Made by a program: the position numbers and the translations under genes | Part shown: piece after piece, positions 32,002 through 40,818 of the stretch | How the letters are laid out: each line of letters begins with the position of its first letter | Numbering within the stretch: position 1 is the first letter of the stretch | DNA from: Shinella sp. WSJ-2 | GTDB taxonomy: Bacteria; Pseudomonadota; Alphaproteobacteria; Rhizobiales; Rhizobiaceae | DNA length: 64,000 nucleotides | Direction: 5' to 3' | NCBI RefSeq assembly: GCF_003432075.1 | Contig: NZ_QWBU01000014.1 | Location: 1 to 64,000, forward strand | The notes under the pieces: generated by a model | The model's database searches: none | What the model saw: only the letters and a program-made list of their open reading frames with translations | What the model was told of the DNA's origin: nothing

Positions 32002-32925
32002 ATGCCCATCAAGATTCCCGATACGCTCCCCGCCTTCCAGACCCTCGTCAACGAGGGCGTGCGGGTGATGACCGAAACGGTGGCGATCCGGCAGGATATC
32101 CGCCCGCTGCAGATCGGGCTGCTCAACCTCATGCCCAACAAGATCAAGACGGAAGTGCAGATGGCGCGCCTTGTCGGCGCCTCGCCCCTTCAGGTCGAGC
32201 TGTCGCTGGTGCGCGTCGGCGCTCACCGCGCGAAGAACACGTCGGAGGAGCACCTGCTTGCCTTCTACGATACCTGGGAAGAGGTGAAGCACCGCAAGTT
32301 CGACGGCTTCATCATCACCGGTGCTCCGATCGAGACCCTTGACTATGAGGAAGTCACCTATTGGGACGAGATGAAGCAGATCTTCGACTGGACGACGACG
32401 AATGTCCATTCGACGCTCAATGTCTGCTGGGGCGCCATGGCGGCGATCTACCATTTCCACGGCGTGCCCAAATACACGCTCGATGAAAAGGCGTTCGGCG
32501 TCTACCGTCACCACAACCGCAAGCCCTCGTCGATCTACCTGAACGGCTTCTCGGATGATTTCGAGGTGCCGGTCTCGCGCTGGACGGAGATCCGCGCGGA
32601 AGATATCCGCGCCGTGCCGGACCTCGAAATCCTGCTCGATTCGGACGAGATGGGTGTCTGCCTCGTCGAGGAGAAGGCGGGCAACCGCCTCTACATCTTC
32701 AATCATGTCGAATATGATTCGACCTCGTTGGCCGACGAATATTTCCGCGATGTCTCGGCCGGCGTGCCCATCAAAATGCCGAGGAACTACTTCCCGCACA
32801 ACGATCCGGCCCTGGCGCCGCAGAACCGCTGGCGCGGCCATGCGCATCTGCTGTTCGGCAACTGGATCAACGAAATCTACCAGACCACGCCCTATGACCT
32901 TGAAAAGATCGGAACGGGAGCCTGA
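32002..32925 (+). CDS. metA: Homoserine O-acetyltransferase (MetA type)
   Basis: A 307-residue MetA that acylates homoserine in the first committed step of methionine synthesis. The catalytic cysteine is C142 ([10 protein letters not shown]), with H235 and E237 in NHVEYDS. Residue 111 is Glu ([10 protein letters not shown]); work on Bacillus cereus MetA showed that Glu here favours acetyl-CoA and Gly favours succinyl-CoA, so this enzyme is predicted to use acetyl-CoA despite the common succinyltransferase label. Expression is probably set by the SAM-II riboswitch and terminator upstream. The GNAT gene follows after two bases. Confidence 0.95.
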   Translation: MPIKIPDTLPAFQTLVNEGVRVMTETVAIRQDIRPLQIGLLNLMPNKIKTEVQMARLVGASPLQVELSLVRVGAHRAKNTSEEHLLAFYDTWEEVKHRKFDGFIITGAPIETLDYEEVTYWDEMKQIFDWTTTNVHSTLNVCWGAMAAIYHFHGVPKYTLDEKAFGVYRHHNRKPSSIYLNGFSDDFEVPVSRWTEIRAEDIRAVPDLEILLDSDEMGVCLVEEKAGNRLYIFNHVEYDSTSLADEYFRDVSAGVPIKMPRNYFPHNDPALAPQNRWRGHAHLLFGNWINEIYQTTPYDLEKIGTGA

Positions 32926-32927
32926 CC

Positions 32928-33380
32928 ATGAGCCGTGTCGTTATTCGCCCGCTGCACAAGGATGATGAAGGCGAATGGCGCCGGCTGTGGACCGCCTATC
33001 TCGCCTTCTACGAGACGGTTCTGCCGGAAGAGGTTTTTGCCGCGACCTTCGCCCGGCTGACCGGCGAGGTTGCGGAGGGAGAGTATCGCGGCCTCATCGC
33101 GACCCTGGACGGGAAGCCTGTCGGCCTGGCGCATTATCTCTTCCATCGCTCGTGCTGGACGCTTGGCAATGTCTGCTACCTGCAGGATCTCTTCGCCGAT
33201 CCCGACGTGCGTGGCAGCGGCATCGGGCGCGCATTGATCGAAGGCGTCTATGCCAAGGCGAAGGAGGTGGGCTCGCCGGAGGTCTACTGGATGACGCAGG
33301 AGTTCAACGCCACCGCGCGCCAGCTCTACGACCGCATCGCCGAGAAGACCCCTTTCATCGTCTATCAGAAGAACCTCTGA
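32928..33380 (+). CDS. GNAT family N-acetyltransferase
   Basis: A 150-residue single-domain GNAT protein. The acetyl-CoA binding motif A is visible as YLQDLFADPDVRGSGIGRALIEGVYAKAKEVG, preceded by the GLAHYLFHRS strand and followed by VYWMTQEFNATARQLYDRIA. The substrate cannot be derived from sequence. The start lies two bases after the metA stop, so it is co-transcribed with metA and may fall under the SAM-II control; a role near sulfur amino acids is possible but unproven. Confidence 0.88.
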   Translation: MSRVVIRPLHKDDEGEWRRLWTAYLAFYETVLPEEVFAATFARLTGEVAEGEYRGLIATLDGKPVGLAHYLFHRSCWTLGNVCYLQDLFADPDVRGSGIGRALIEGVYAKAKEVGSPEVYWMTQEFNATARQLYDRIAEKTPFIVYQKNL

Positions 33381-33472
33381 CGGATCGTCCAATAGTATGA
33401 CTTTTCGGTTGCGGCCGGCGAGGAATTGAAGCAGGTTGCCGCGCGGGGAAAGCCGGCGGAGGAGACGCAAGC

Positions 33473-34489
33473 GTGGGTCAGGAACAGGATATCTTCGGTC
33501 GGCTGGATCAGGCAGAAGCGGTGGAGCGCGTTACGATATCGGGCGGCGGACTGACCGCCCGTGTCCTGACCTGGGGCGCCGTCATCCAGGATCTCAGGCT
33601 TGACGGGCACGACGCGCCGCTGGTGCTCGGCTTTGAGGATTTGCCGTCCTATCTCGACCATTCGCCGTTCTTCGGCGCCACGCCCGGCCGCTGCGCCAAC
33701 CGCATCGGCGGCGGCCGTTTCTCCATCGATAGCAATGACTACCAGCTGGAACGCAACGAACGTGGCGTCACGCATCTGCATGGCGGCAGCGACGGCATTG
33801 GCCGGCAGAACTGGCGCATCGCCGAAAAGGGCGCCGATTTCGTCACGCTCACGCTGACCGATCCCGATGGCCGCGCCGGTTATCCCGGCAATTGCGCCAT
33901 CACCTGCACCTATCGCCTGCCGGGCGAGGGCGTGCTCTCCGTCGTCTACGAGGCGGTGACGGACGCGCCGACGCCGGTCAATCTCTGCCAGCACAGCTAT
34001 TTCATCCTCGACGGCGGCGCGGACGCGCTGGGCCACGAGATCCGCCTGGCTGCCGAACACTACCTGCCCGTCGACGAAAACCTTATCCCGACCGGCGAGG
34101 TCCGCCCCGTCGCCGGTACGCCCTTCGATCTCCGGGAATGGACCCCGCTTGCCCGCCAGACGGAAGAGGGCGGCGTCGCCTTCGACCACAATTTTTGCCT
34201 TTCGCCGGAGCGCGTCGCCAAGCGTCCCGTCGCCGAGGTGCGCAGCCGCGTTTCGGGCGTTTCGCTTGCCGTGCTGACGACGGAGCCGGGTGTGCAGCTC
34301 TATACCGGCTCCAAGGTCGGCCCTGCCGTTCCCGGCCTCGAAGGCCGCCGCTACGGTGCTTTCGCCGGCTTCTGTCTGGAAACCCAGGTCTGGCCCGATG
34401 CCGTCAACCACGCGCATTTCCCGAAAGCGGTTTTGCGGCCCGGCGAGACGCTGCGGCAGGAGACGGATTACGTCTTCCGCAAGGCCTGA
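33473..34489 (+). CDS. galM: Aldose 1-epimerase (galactose mutarotase family)
   Basis: A 338-residue protein of the galactose mutarotase fold, which interconverts alpha and beta anomers of aldoses. Key blocks are FGATPGRCANRIGGGRF (with the conserved NRI), GVTHLHGG with the catalytic-histidine region, VNLCQHSYFILDG with the second histidine, VAFDHNFCL, and FAGFCLETQVWPDAVNHAHFP with the catalytic glutamate. Translation starts at GTG 33473, with GGAGGAG upstream. No sugar transporter lies nearby. Confidence 0.9.
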   Translation: MGQEQDIFGRLDQAEAVERVTISGGGLTARVLTWGAVIQDLRLDGHDAPLVLGFEDLPSYLDHSPFFGATPGRCANRIGGGRFSIDSNDYQLERNERGVTHLHGGSDGIGRQNWRIAEKGADFVTLTLTDPDGRAGYPGNCAITCTYRLPGEGVLSVVYEAVTDAPTPVNLCQHSYFILDGGADALGHEIRLAAEHYLPVDENLIPTGEVRPVAGTPFDLREWTPLARQTEEGGVAFDHNFCLSPERVAKRPVAEVRSRVSGVSLAVLTTEPGVQLYTGSKVGPAVPGLEGRRYGAFAGFCLETQVWPDAVNHAHFPKAVLRPGETLRQETDYVFRKA

Positions 34490-34844
34490 AGCAGCCCCCT
34501 GCCCCAAAGGCAATTGGCAAAACGCAAGACAATCGAACCTTTGTGCAGCACAACGCCCGTACGGACCCCGGAATGATCCCAGGTTGTCCTTCTGATGAGC
34601 TGCCACCTTTTCGGCAACTGCGGGCCTGATCTCGCTCGGCGGCGGCGACGCAGATCCTGCTGCTCCCACAGCCGCCGTCTGCATCATTGCGGCATGCTGT
34701 TTCGAAACGCCCTTGCCTGCTGGGACGTCGTCCGTCTGGCCGAGCTTCTGACCGGCGCCATGGCCGCATGCTGGACCGTCATGGCGAAGCGATGGGTGCC
34801 GGCCTGGATTTCTCTCGGCGCGCCACATACCAAGCGTCTGTATT
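34490..34844. other. Gap between galM and the next small gene
   Basis: 355 bp between converging genes. I see no convincing reading frame, structured RNA or terminator with T-run. Nothing further can be supported. Confidence 0.4.
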
Positions 34845-35051
34845 CTATTTCTTCGCGCGCTTTTTGGGGAGCGGCGCGGGCGGAGTGGCGGCTTCCTTTG
34901 CAAGGCGCAAAGCCCGCAGTCTCTCGGTTTTCTTTTCGCGAGCGTTTGCTTCCTGCGCGACGATCCCGCGCGCCGCAGCATTGGTGTCAGCCGCCTTCGT
35001 TTCCGCGCTGACCTTCGTCGGCTTGAAAAAATTCTGTTTCGTGGCCGTCAT
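34845..35051 (-). CDS. Small basic rhizobial protein of unknown function
   Basis: A 68-residue protein, MTATKQNFFKPTKVSAE..., rich in Ala and Lys/Arg, ending PAPLPKKRAKK. The middle (ANAREKKTERLRALRLAKEA) would form a basic amphipathic helix, which could bind nucleic acid. AAGGA seven bases before the ATG supports translation. It resembles small hypothetical proteins of rhizobia; I know no function. It is alone on the minus strand, downstream of the 95-residue hypothetical gene with a 172-bp gap. Confidence 0.7.
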   Translation of the reverse strand: MTATKQNFFKPTKVSAETKAADTNAAARGIVAQEANAREKKTERLRALRLAKEAATPPAPLPKKRAKK

Positions 35052-35223
35052 TGAATCGTCCTTAGTTTACACTTATCCACCGCCGGCAGAAACTTTCCTC
35101 TTGGGCCCGAGACAACCCTTCACTCTGCATCTTCTTCCGGAGCACCCTGAGGACATGATCGACGTTGTTGTCCCGAACGAGAACCTGCAAGATCTGTCCC
35201 GGCATGCGAGCCGTGCCGAGTGA

Positions 35224-35511
35224 TTATTTCTTTGTTCGTATGCTGACGGGCTTGAGCCATGGTTCGTTGCGACCGGCGGAGGATGGCGCCATGCCGCTGG
35301 GCTGGGGAATCCTGGTCTCTGGCGTTTCGATGTCGCTGGCGAGAATACGTCGCTCGAACGTCTCGTTGCCGAGCCGAACGCGATATTGCGTTTCCCCGTG
35401 ATCGGCAGGCAGAATGCCGATAATCCGGCAGATCGGAGCGGTTTCAGCTCGGCGCAGGATATTCGGCTTGAGCTTGACTGTGTCGCCAACAGCGTAAATT
35501 GCTCGGCTCAT
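35224..35511 (-). CDS. Conserved rhizobial hypothetical protein
   Basis: A 95-residue protein, starting MSRAIYAVGDTVKLKPN. The first 60 residues look like a small beta-barrel (VGDTVKLKP, CRIIGILPADHGETQYRVRLGNETFERRILASDIE), reminiscent of SH3-like folds, followed by a Pro/Ser-rich tail. I chose the ATG at 35511, since AAGGAG stands eight bases before it. It lies downstream of cspA, from which a terminator (35549-35574) separates it, so it probably has its own promoter. No function is known to me. Confidence 0.7.
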   Translation of the reverse strand: MSRAIYAVGDTVKLKPNILRRAETAPICRIIGILPADHGETQYRVRLGNETFERRILASDIETPETRIPQPSGMAPSSAGRNEPWLKPVSIRTKK

Positions 35512-35544
35512 CGTGAGCTCCTTTGCGCGATGCGCTATCTGCGG

Positions 35545-35574
35545 AAACAAAAAGGCCGGGCGTTAACCCGACCT
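35545..35574 (-). terminator. Terminator of cspA
   Basis: On the minus strand GGTCGGG-TTAACG-CCCGGCC followed by TTTTTGTTT; it lies 65 bases after the cspA stop. Confidence 0.8.
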
Positions 35575-35638
35575 CTTCCCATCGTCCGCCTCACCGCTGC
35601 CAGTACATCCGTGGTCAGCGGGAGCGAGCGAAAATTCC

Positions 35639-35848
35639 TTAAGCGGCGCGAAGGTTGTCGGCCGAGTTTTTGCCGGACTTGCGGTCACGGACAATCTCGT
35701 AGCTGATCTTCTGACCTTCGTTCAGCGCGCCCATGCCTGCACGTTCGACGGCCGAAACATGGACGAAGACGTCCGTCGAGCCGTCGTCAGGCTGAATGAA
35801 ACCAAAACCCTTGGTGCTGTTGAACCACTTAACTGTACCTGAATTCAT
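35639..35848 (-). CDS. cspA: Cold-shock protein
   Basis: A 69-residue CSD-fold RNA chaperone. Both RNP motifs are intact: KGFGFIQ (RNP1, about 13-19) and DVFVHVSAV (RNP2, about 26-34). Such proteins bind single-stranded RNA and DNA and loosen mRNA structure, not only in the cold. An unusually AT-rich stretch of about 280 bp lies upstream and may include a long leader, as is common for cold-shock mRNAs. Its terminator is at 35549. Confidence 0.95.
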   Translation of the reverse strand: MNSGTVKWFNSTKGFGFIQPDDGSTDVFVHVSAVERAGMGALNEGQKISYEIVRDRKSGKNSADNLRAA

Positions 35849-36457
35849 AACGATATCCTTTCAATCGCATGAGAAAAAACGCCCAGAATGAGCGCATGTA
35901 AATCGACGATGATAGGAAATCTGACCGGGCCAATGAGGCGAAGACAAAGGTCATAAACAAGGTTCGACGAGGAGAAGATATGTTTTTTCTGCGGGAAAAA
36001 CAAGGGCGGTTATTCAAATCAACGGAAATCGTGCAACCGTGCGGGCGAAATTACTCACAAAAACAACGAAAATCGTCAAAAGATATTTTTACTGGTTGGG
36101 CGGTTTAACGAAATTTTTGAAAAAATATTATGCTTGAATTCTTGCTTCTGCACTTCCTCTCGCGACCGAATTGGGCATGCCCGCCTATAGGGGCTATCAT
36201 CGTAGTACCGCTAGCCAGTGCAAATGACGGAGGGAATCGCGCGATACGCTTGTGATGGTCCGGCGAATTCATCTTCAGACTCGCCGTGAAACAACAGCCG
36301 TGGAGCCTCATGACGTGTGCTTGTGCGTAGGCAAAAAGCCGACTGCAAGCGTCCCAACGCTAGCCCTGCAATGCAGAATATTTGAGCGGGTGACCCGACG
36401 GCGGCCGCGCATCCCGGAGGGGTTTCCGGTGTCGCGATCTCAACCGCGTCAGGAATC
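35849..36457. other. Gene-free region between cspA and tRNA-Gly, AT-rich in its left half
   Basis: About 600 bp without a supported gene. From 35849 to about 36140 the sequence is much more AT-rich than the surroundings and would form the promoter and leader of cspA; on the minus strand TTGACG near 36085 and a GAGTAAT about 17 bases on could be promoter boxes, but this is weak. From about 36140 to 36457 the base composition is ordinary, with no recognised feature. Confidence 0.4.
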
Positions 36458-36483
36458 AAAAAAGCCCCGGCGAACCGAGGCTT
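36458..36483 (-). terminator. Terminator of tRNA-Gly
   Basis: On the minus strand AGCCTCGG-TTCG-CCGGGGCT followed by TTTTTT, beginning about 20 bases beyond the tRNA 3' end. Confidence 0.85.
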
Positions 36484-36501
36484 GCGACGTCTTGGAAAGA
36501 A

Positions 36502-36576
36502 TGGAGCGGGTGAGGCGATTCGAACGCCCGACCCCAACCTTGGCAAGGTTGTGCTCTACCCCTGAGCTACACCCGC
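36502..36576 (-). tRNA. tRNA-Gly (anticodon GCC)
   Basis: On the minus strand the cloverleaf folds fully: acceptor GCGGGTG paired with CACCCGC, D-arm AGCTCAGGGGTAGAGC, anticodon stem CAACC / GGTTG with loop TTGCCAA (anticodon GCC), T-arm GGGCGTTCGAATCGCCT, and an encoded CCA end (36502-36504). It is a single gene with its own terminator. Confidence 0.97.
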
Positions 36577-36795
36577 TCATCTACAACGGCCTGGGGTAGA
36601 TCGCTTGGCCGAAGGTCGCTGCGTTGCGGCGACGGGCGGTATATGGCCCAAGCCCTTTTAAAACGCAACAGGGAAATTTCGGATTTTGCAGAAAAAATTA
36701 CAGCCGCTTTCAAAGCGCCGAATTCTCAGGCGGTTGCGTTGAAGGGACCGAAGCCCTATCAGCGGGCAGGGACAATTCACGCTAGGAATGACGAA

Positions 36796-37305
36796 ATGAG
36801 CGAAGTGCCGCCGAAGACCGACAAGGACCTTTTCCAGTTTCTCGACGGGCTGGGCATTGCTCATTCGACCAAGGAACACGCGCCGGTCTTCACCGTCGCC
36901 GAATCGGTGGCGTTGCGCGACGAAATCCCTGGCGGCCATACGAAGAACCTCTTCGTGAAGGACAAGAAGGATAACTACTTCCTGATGACCGTCGAGGAAC
37001 ATGCGACCATCGACCTGAAGACGATCCATACGGTCATCGGTGCAGCAAGCAAGGTCTCCTTCGGCAAGCCGGAAAAGCTGATGGAATATCTCGGTGTCAT
37101 TCCCGGCGCCGTCACGGCCTTCGGTGTCATCAATGATACCGGACGACAGGTGAAGATGATCGTCGATGCCGATCTCATGGAATATGACACGATCAACTGC
37201 CACCCGCTGCGCAACGATGCGACGACCTCGATCGCTTCGAAGGATCTGTTACGCTTCATCGAGGCGACGGGACATGAGCCGCTTGTCTTGAAAGTCACCG
37301 CCTGA
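36796..37305 (+). CDS. YbaK/ProX-type aminoacyl-tRNA deacylase
   Basis: A 169-residue trans-editing protein of the INS/YbaK superfamily that clears mischarged tRNA (ProX/PrdX type removes alanine from tRNA-Pro). Typical stretches are HSTKEHAPVFTVAES, GGHTKNLFVKDKKDNYFLMTVEEHATIDLK with the conserved lysine, KVSFGKPEKLMEYLGVIPGAVTAFGVIND and CHPLRNDATTSIASKDLLRFIEATGHEPLVL. The ATG at 36796 gives the family's usual length; longer frames add unrelated residues. Exact tRNA preference is not visible. Confidence 0.9.
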   Translation: MSEVPPKTDKDLFQFLDGLGIAHSTKEHAPVFTVAESVALRDEIPGGHTKNLFVKDKKDNYFLMTVEEHATIDLKTIHTVIGAASKVSFGKPEKLMEYLGVIPGAVTAFGVINDTGRQVKMIVDADLMEYDTINCHPLRNDATTSIASKDLLRFIEATGHEPLVLKVTA

Positions 37306-37361
37306 CATACGATTTTGGGCGCAGACACGTGATTTGGGCGCTTGGCGCCACAGGAGAGACC

Positions 37362-38330
37362 ATGAGTGCAGGCGAAAACCCCTATGCATCGTCCTATGGC
37401 GGCCAGATGAACGTTTCGGCGAACTATGGCGGCGGCGCGGCGCCGGCGGCGGACGACCTGATCAAGGACACGACGACGGCGAATTTCTCGCGCGATGTGA
37501 TGGAAGCCTCGCGCCAGCAGCCCGTTCTCGTCGATTTCTGGGCGCCGTGGTGCGGCCCCTGCAAGCAGCTTCAGCCGATCATCGAAAAGGTCGTGCGCGA
37601 AAGCGCCGGCCGCGTGAAGCTCGTCAAGCTCAATATCGACGATCACCCTTCGATCCCCGGCCAGCTCGGCATCCAGTCCATTCCCGCCGTCGTCGCCTTT
37701 GTCGGCGGCCGGCCGGTCGATGGCTTCATGGGCGCGGTGCCGGAAAGCCAGATCCGCGACTTCATCGACAAGGTCGCCGGTCCCGCAGGCGCCGATGAGA
37801 AGGCCGAGATCGAGGCGCTGCTTGCTGAAGCCAAGACCCTGTTCGAGGCCGGCGATGTCGCCGGTGCCGCCGATCTCTATGGCGCGCTGCTGCAGGCCGA
37901 TCCGGAAAATGCCGTCGCTCTGGCCGGCATCGCCGATTGCATGATCGCCGTCGACCAGATCGAAAACGCCCGCCAGACGCTGAGCAACCTGCCGGACGCG
38001 GTCGCGGCGGATCCCGCTGTCGTCGCCGTTCTCAAGAAGCTCGACCAGATCGAAGAGGCGCGCAAGCTCGGCGATCCCGCAGCGCTCGAACAGGCGCTGG
38101 CCGCGAATGCCGACGATCATGCCGCCCGGCTGAACCTTGCGAAAATCCGCAATGTCGAGGGCGATCGCCAGGCGGCGGCCGAACACCTGCTCTATATCAT
38201 GAAGCGCGACCGCACCTTCGAGGATGACGGTGCGCGCCGCGAACTGTTGCAGTTCTTCGACGTCTGGGGACCGAAGGACCCGGCGACGATGTCTGCCCGC
38301 CGCAAGCTCTCGTCTATCCTGTTTTCCTGA
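37362..38330 (+). CDS. cnoX: Thioredoxin-TPR chaperedoxin CnoX (YbbN)
   Basis: A 322-residue protein with an N-terminal thioredoxin domain (about 35-140) and a C-terminal TPR domain. The active site WCGPC is complete at residues 63-67, unlike the E. coli protein, which lacks the first cysteine; the Caulobacter homologue also has both. CnoX binds unfolded proteins after oxidative stress, protects their cysteines and passes them to GroEL. The N-terminal 30 residues are Gly/Ala/Ser-rich and flexible. It precedes the Lon-N gene by 137 bases, which fits a protein-quality group. Confidence 0.9.
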   Translation: MSAGENPYASSYGGQMNVSANYGGGAAPAADDLIKDTTTANFSRDVMEASRQQPVLVDFWAPWCGPCKQLQPIIEKVVRESAGRVKLVKLNIDDHPSIPGQLGIQSIPAVVAFVGGRPVDGFMGAVPESQIRDFIDKVAGPAGADEKAEIEALLAEAKTLFEAGDVAGAADLYGALLQADPENAVALAGIADCMIAVDQIENARQTLSNLPDAVAADPAVVAVLKKLDQIEEARKLGDPAALEQALAANADDHAARLNLAKIRNVEGDRQAAAEHLLYIMKRDRTFEDDGARRELLQFFDVWGPKDPATMSARRKLSSILFS

Positions 38331-38467
38331 GGTTTTTTGCCCGGGAGAGGGCAGCATCCCTTGAGAAACGGCGCGCCCGCCCCACATTCGGAGAAAGGCG
38401 CGTCGGCGAGGGGCCGGGACGGAGGAGCCTGGACGCAGCACCGCGCCACGGAATGGAAGGCAATGCC

Positions 38468-39148
38468 ATGCATGTGGGAAATGCGCGCTATTTGAAGCCG
38501 GCGGACCTGCCCGAGACGATCCCCGTCTTTCCGCTGACGGGGGCGCTCCTCCTGCCCGGCGGTCAGCTGCCGCTCAATATCTTCGAGCCGCGTTATCTCT
38601 CCATGTTCGACGACGCGCTCGCCTCGCACCGGCTGATTGGCATGGTGCAGCCGATTTTCGGTGAGCACCGCGCGGAAGAGGCCGGCCACGACAATTCCGA
38701 ACTCTGCAAGGTCGGCTGCATCGGCCGCATCACCTCCTTCGCGGAGACCGGCGACGGGCGCTACGTCGTGTCACTGACCGGCGTGTGCCGCTACCGCCTG
38801 TTGGAGGAAGCCTCCAGCGCGAAGTCCTACCGCAGTTTTCGCATCGCGCCCTTCATCGGCGACCTTTCCGCCCAGGACGACGAGAAGACCGTCGATCGTG
38901 ACGCCTTGCTCGCCGCCTTCAAGGCCTATCTCGACGCCAACAAGCTGGAGGCGGATTGGGAGAGTGTGGAGCGCGCCAGCAACACGACGCTGGTCAATTC
39001 CATGGCAATGATGTCGCCCTACGGCCCGGCCGAAAAGCAGGCGTTGCTGGAAGCGCCGGACCTCAAGACCCGCGCCGAAACGCTGATTGCCATCACTGAG
39101 ATCGTTTTGGCGCGCAGCTACGGTGATGTCGACACGCGGCTGCAATAG
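38468..39148 (+). CDS. Lon N-terminal (LON substrate-binding) domain protein
   Basis: A 226-residue protein with only the N-terminal domain of Lon protease: [35 protein letters not shown], then [32 protein letters not shown]. No ATPase or protease domain follows. Stand-alone LonN proteins are common in alphaproteobacteria and are of unknown role, possibly substrate recognition. GGAAGG seven bases before the ATG at 38468 sets the start. It is followed after ten bases by the Trm112-like gene. Confidence 0.88.
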   Translation: MHVGNARYLKPADLPETIPVFPLTGALLLPGGQLPLNIFEPRYLSMFDDALASHRLIGMVQPIFGEHRAEEAGHDNSELCKVGCIGRITSFAETGDGRYVVSLTGVCRYRLLEEASSAKSYRSFRIAPFIGDLSAQDDEKTVDRDALLAAFKAYLDANKLEADWESVERASNTTLVNSMAMMSPYGPAEKQALLEAPDLKTRAETLIAITEIVLARSYGDVDTRLQ

Positions 39149-39158
39149 GGCGGGATCG

Positions 39159-39347
39159 ATGGACGACAGCACCAGCCGGGTTGCCCCCAAACTGCTTGAA
39201 CTTCTCGTCTGCCCGCTCACCAAGGGGCGGCTGCACTATGACGCGCAGGCCGGGGAATTGATTTCCGAAAGGGCCAAGCTCGCCTATCCAATCCGTGACG
39301 GTATCCCGATCATGCTGATTTCCGAGGCGCGGGAAATCAAGGATTGA
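39159..39347 (+). CDS. Trm112-like zinc-ribbon related small protein (UPF0434)
   Basis: A 62-residue protein of the UPF0434/Trm112 family: [49 protein letters not shown]. Eukaryotic Trm112 activates several methyltransferases; the bacterial version is little studied and here has only one cysteine (CPLTKG), so no complete zinc site. It follows the Lon-N gene closely, so they are probably one unit. Confidence 0.88.
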   Translation: MDDSTSRVAPKLLELLVCPLTKGRLHYDAQAGELISERAKLAYPIRDGIPIMLISEAREIKD

Positions 39348-39394
39348 GGGGAAAGGGCGCGGGCGTCGTCGCAAGTTGCCACAATCTCTCTTTT

Positions 39395-39423
39395 GTCATC
39401 CTCGACTTAAGGCCGAGGATGAC
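39395..39423. repeat. Short RIME-like palindrome
   Basis: GTCATCCTCG (39395-39404) and CGAGGATGAC (39414-39423) form a perfect 10-bp inverted repeat between convergent genes. It shares its arms with the repeat at 31355-31380 and may act as terminator. Confidence 0.7.
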
Positions 39424-39456
39424 GGAGACGTGATCGTGGCAGCAGGCAGCCGCGAG

Positions 39457-40722
39457 TCAAATCCGCTGACCGACCAGCATGCGCGGATGACCGCCGCCGG
39501 TTGTGCCTTCGGCCTGGCGGATGAAGAAGGATTTGAGGCCGGGCAGGCGGTCGACGATGCCGAGGCCGACGTCGCGCAGCACGCGGATCGGTGTTGCGTC
39601 GTTGGAGAACAGGCGGTTCAGCACGTCCGTCGTGACGCCCATCCGCACCGTGTCAAAGCGGCGCCAGGTCTCATAGCGCTCCAGCACCGATACGGCGCCG
39701 ATATCGAGGCCGAGGCGGTCGGCCTCGACGATGGTTTCGGCCAGTGCCGCCACATCCTTGAAGCCGAGATTGAGGCCCTGGCCGGAAATCGGATGGATGC
39801 CGTGCGCGGCATCGCCCGCCAGCGCGAAGCGCGGCGCGATGAAGGCGCGGGCGAGCGTGAGGCCGAGCGGGAAGGCGCGGCGCCCGCCGACGACCTTCAG
39901 CGCGCCCAGCTTGTGGCCGAAGCGACGCTCCAGCTCTTCTTCGAAGACGAGATCGTCGCTCTCGACGAGGCGGCGGGCGTCCTCTGTGCGCTCGGTCCAG
40001 ACGAGCGAGGAACGGTTGCCGGTGAGCGGCAGCGTGGCGAAGGGGCCGGCGGGGAGGAAGTGTTCCTCTGCCGTGCCGTCATGCGGGCGCTCGTGCTCGA
40101 CGGTCGTGACGATGCCGGACTGGCCGTAATCGAAGCGCACGGTCTTGATGCCGGCCATGTCGCGCAGTTTCGAGCGCACCCCGTCGCAGGCGACGAGCAG
40201 GCGGGTTTTTCGCGCGGAGCCGTCGGAGAGGTTGACGTCGGTTGCGTGCTGGCCGGTGGCAAAGCCCTCGGCTGATGTCGACCAGCGCACGGGTATGCCC
40301 AAAAGCTCGGCCTGGCGCAGCAGGCTGCCGGTCATGGCGCGGTTCGGCACCATATGGGCGAAGGGCTGGCCGTCATCGCCGGAGCCGGCGCCCTCGAAGG
40401 TCAGGAAGACCGGGCGCACGGGATCGGCGGTGCGCGAATCGGTGATGACCATGCGGCGGATCGGTTCGGCCTCCGGGGCGATCTCGTTCCAGACGCCGAG
40501 CACGTCGAGCAGGTTGCGCGCGGCCGCGACGATGGCCGAGGCGCGCTCGTCCTTCTGCCAGACATGCTCGGGGGCGCCATCGACGACTTCGACGGCAAGG
40601 TGCGGCGCGGCCTTCTTGATCGAGACGGCCAGCGACAGGCCGACATAGCCGCCGCCGGCGACGAGCACGTCGAGCATGGGAGCGTCAGGCTTGATGGCGT
40701 CGGGCTCGATCACGTCGGTCAT
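39457..40722 (-). CDS. UbiH/UbiF/VisC/COQ6 family FAD-dependent hydroxylase
   Basis: A 421-residue flavoprotein monooxygenase of the ubiquinone-biosynthesis group. The N-terminal FAD motif is DVLVAGGGYVGLSLAVSIKK (about 18-37); the second is the DG motif LLVACDGVRSKLRDMAGI, and the GD motif reads FALAGDAAHGIHPISGQGLNLGFKDVAALAE. These enzymes hydroxylate the ring of the ubiquinone precursor; alphaproteobacteria use UbiL, UbiM or related versions with differing position choice, which cannot be decided here. It is divergent from tesB. Confidence 0.9.
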   Translation of the reverse strand: MTDVIEPDAIKPDAPMLDVLVAGGGYVGLSLAVSIKKAAPHLAVEVVDGAPEHVWQKDERASAIVAAARNLLDVLGVWNEIAPEAEPIRRMVITDSRTADPVRPVFLTFEGAGSGDDGQPFAHMVPNRAMTGSLLRQAELLGIPVRWSTSAEGFATGQHATDVNLSDGSARKTRLLVACDGVRSKLRDMAGIKTVRFDYGQSGIVTTVEHERPHDGTAEEHFLPAGPFATLPLTGNRSSLVWTERTEDARRLVESDDLVFEEELERRFGHKLGALKVVGGRRAFPLGLTLARAFIAPRFALAGDAAHGIHPISGQGLNLGFKDVAALAETIVEADRLGLDIGAVSVLERYETWRRFDTVRMGVTTDVLNRLFSNDATPIRVLRDVGLGIVDRLPGLKSFFIRQAEGTTGGGHPRMLVGQRI

Positions 40723-40818
40723 GGGGAGACTCCTGGCCGCTTGAGGTCTTGTTTCCCCCTATATAGAGGAGGAGGGGCCGCTTTCCTACCTCAGGCCATG
40801 TATCGGAGCCACGTCCAA

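Noticed and set aside
36211-36546. 111-codon minus-strand open frame beside tRNA-Gly
   Set aside because: Its first codons are antisense-type readings through the tRNA itself; no family similarity and a terminator lies inside it.
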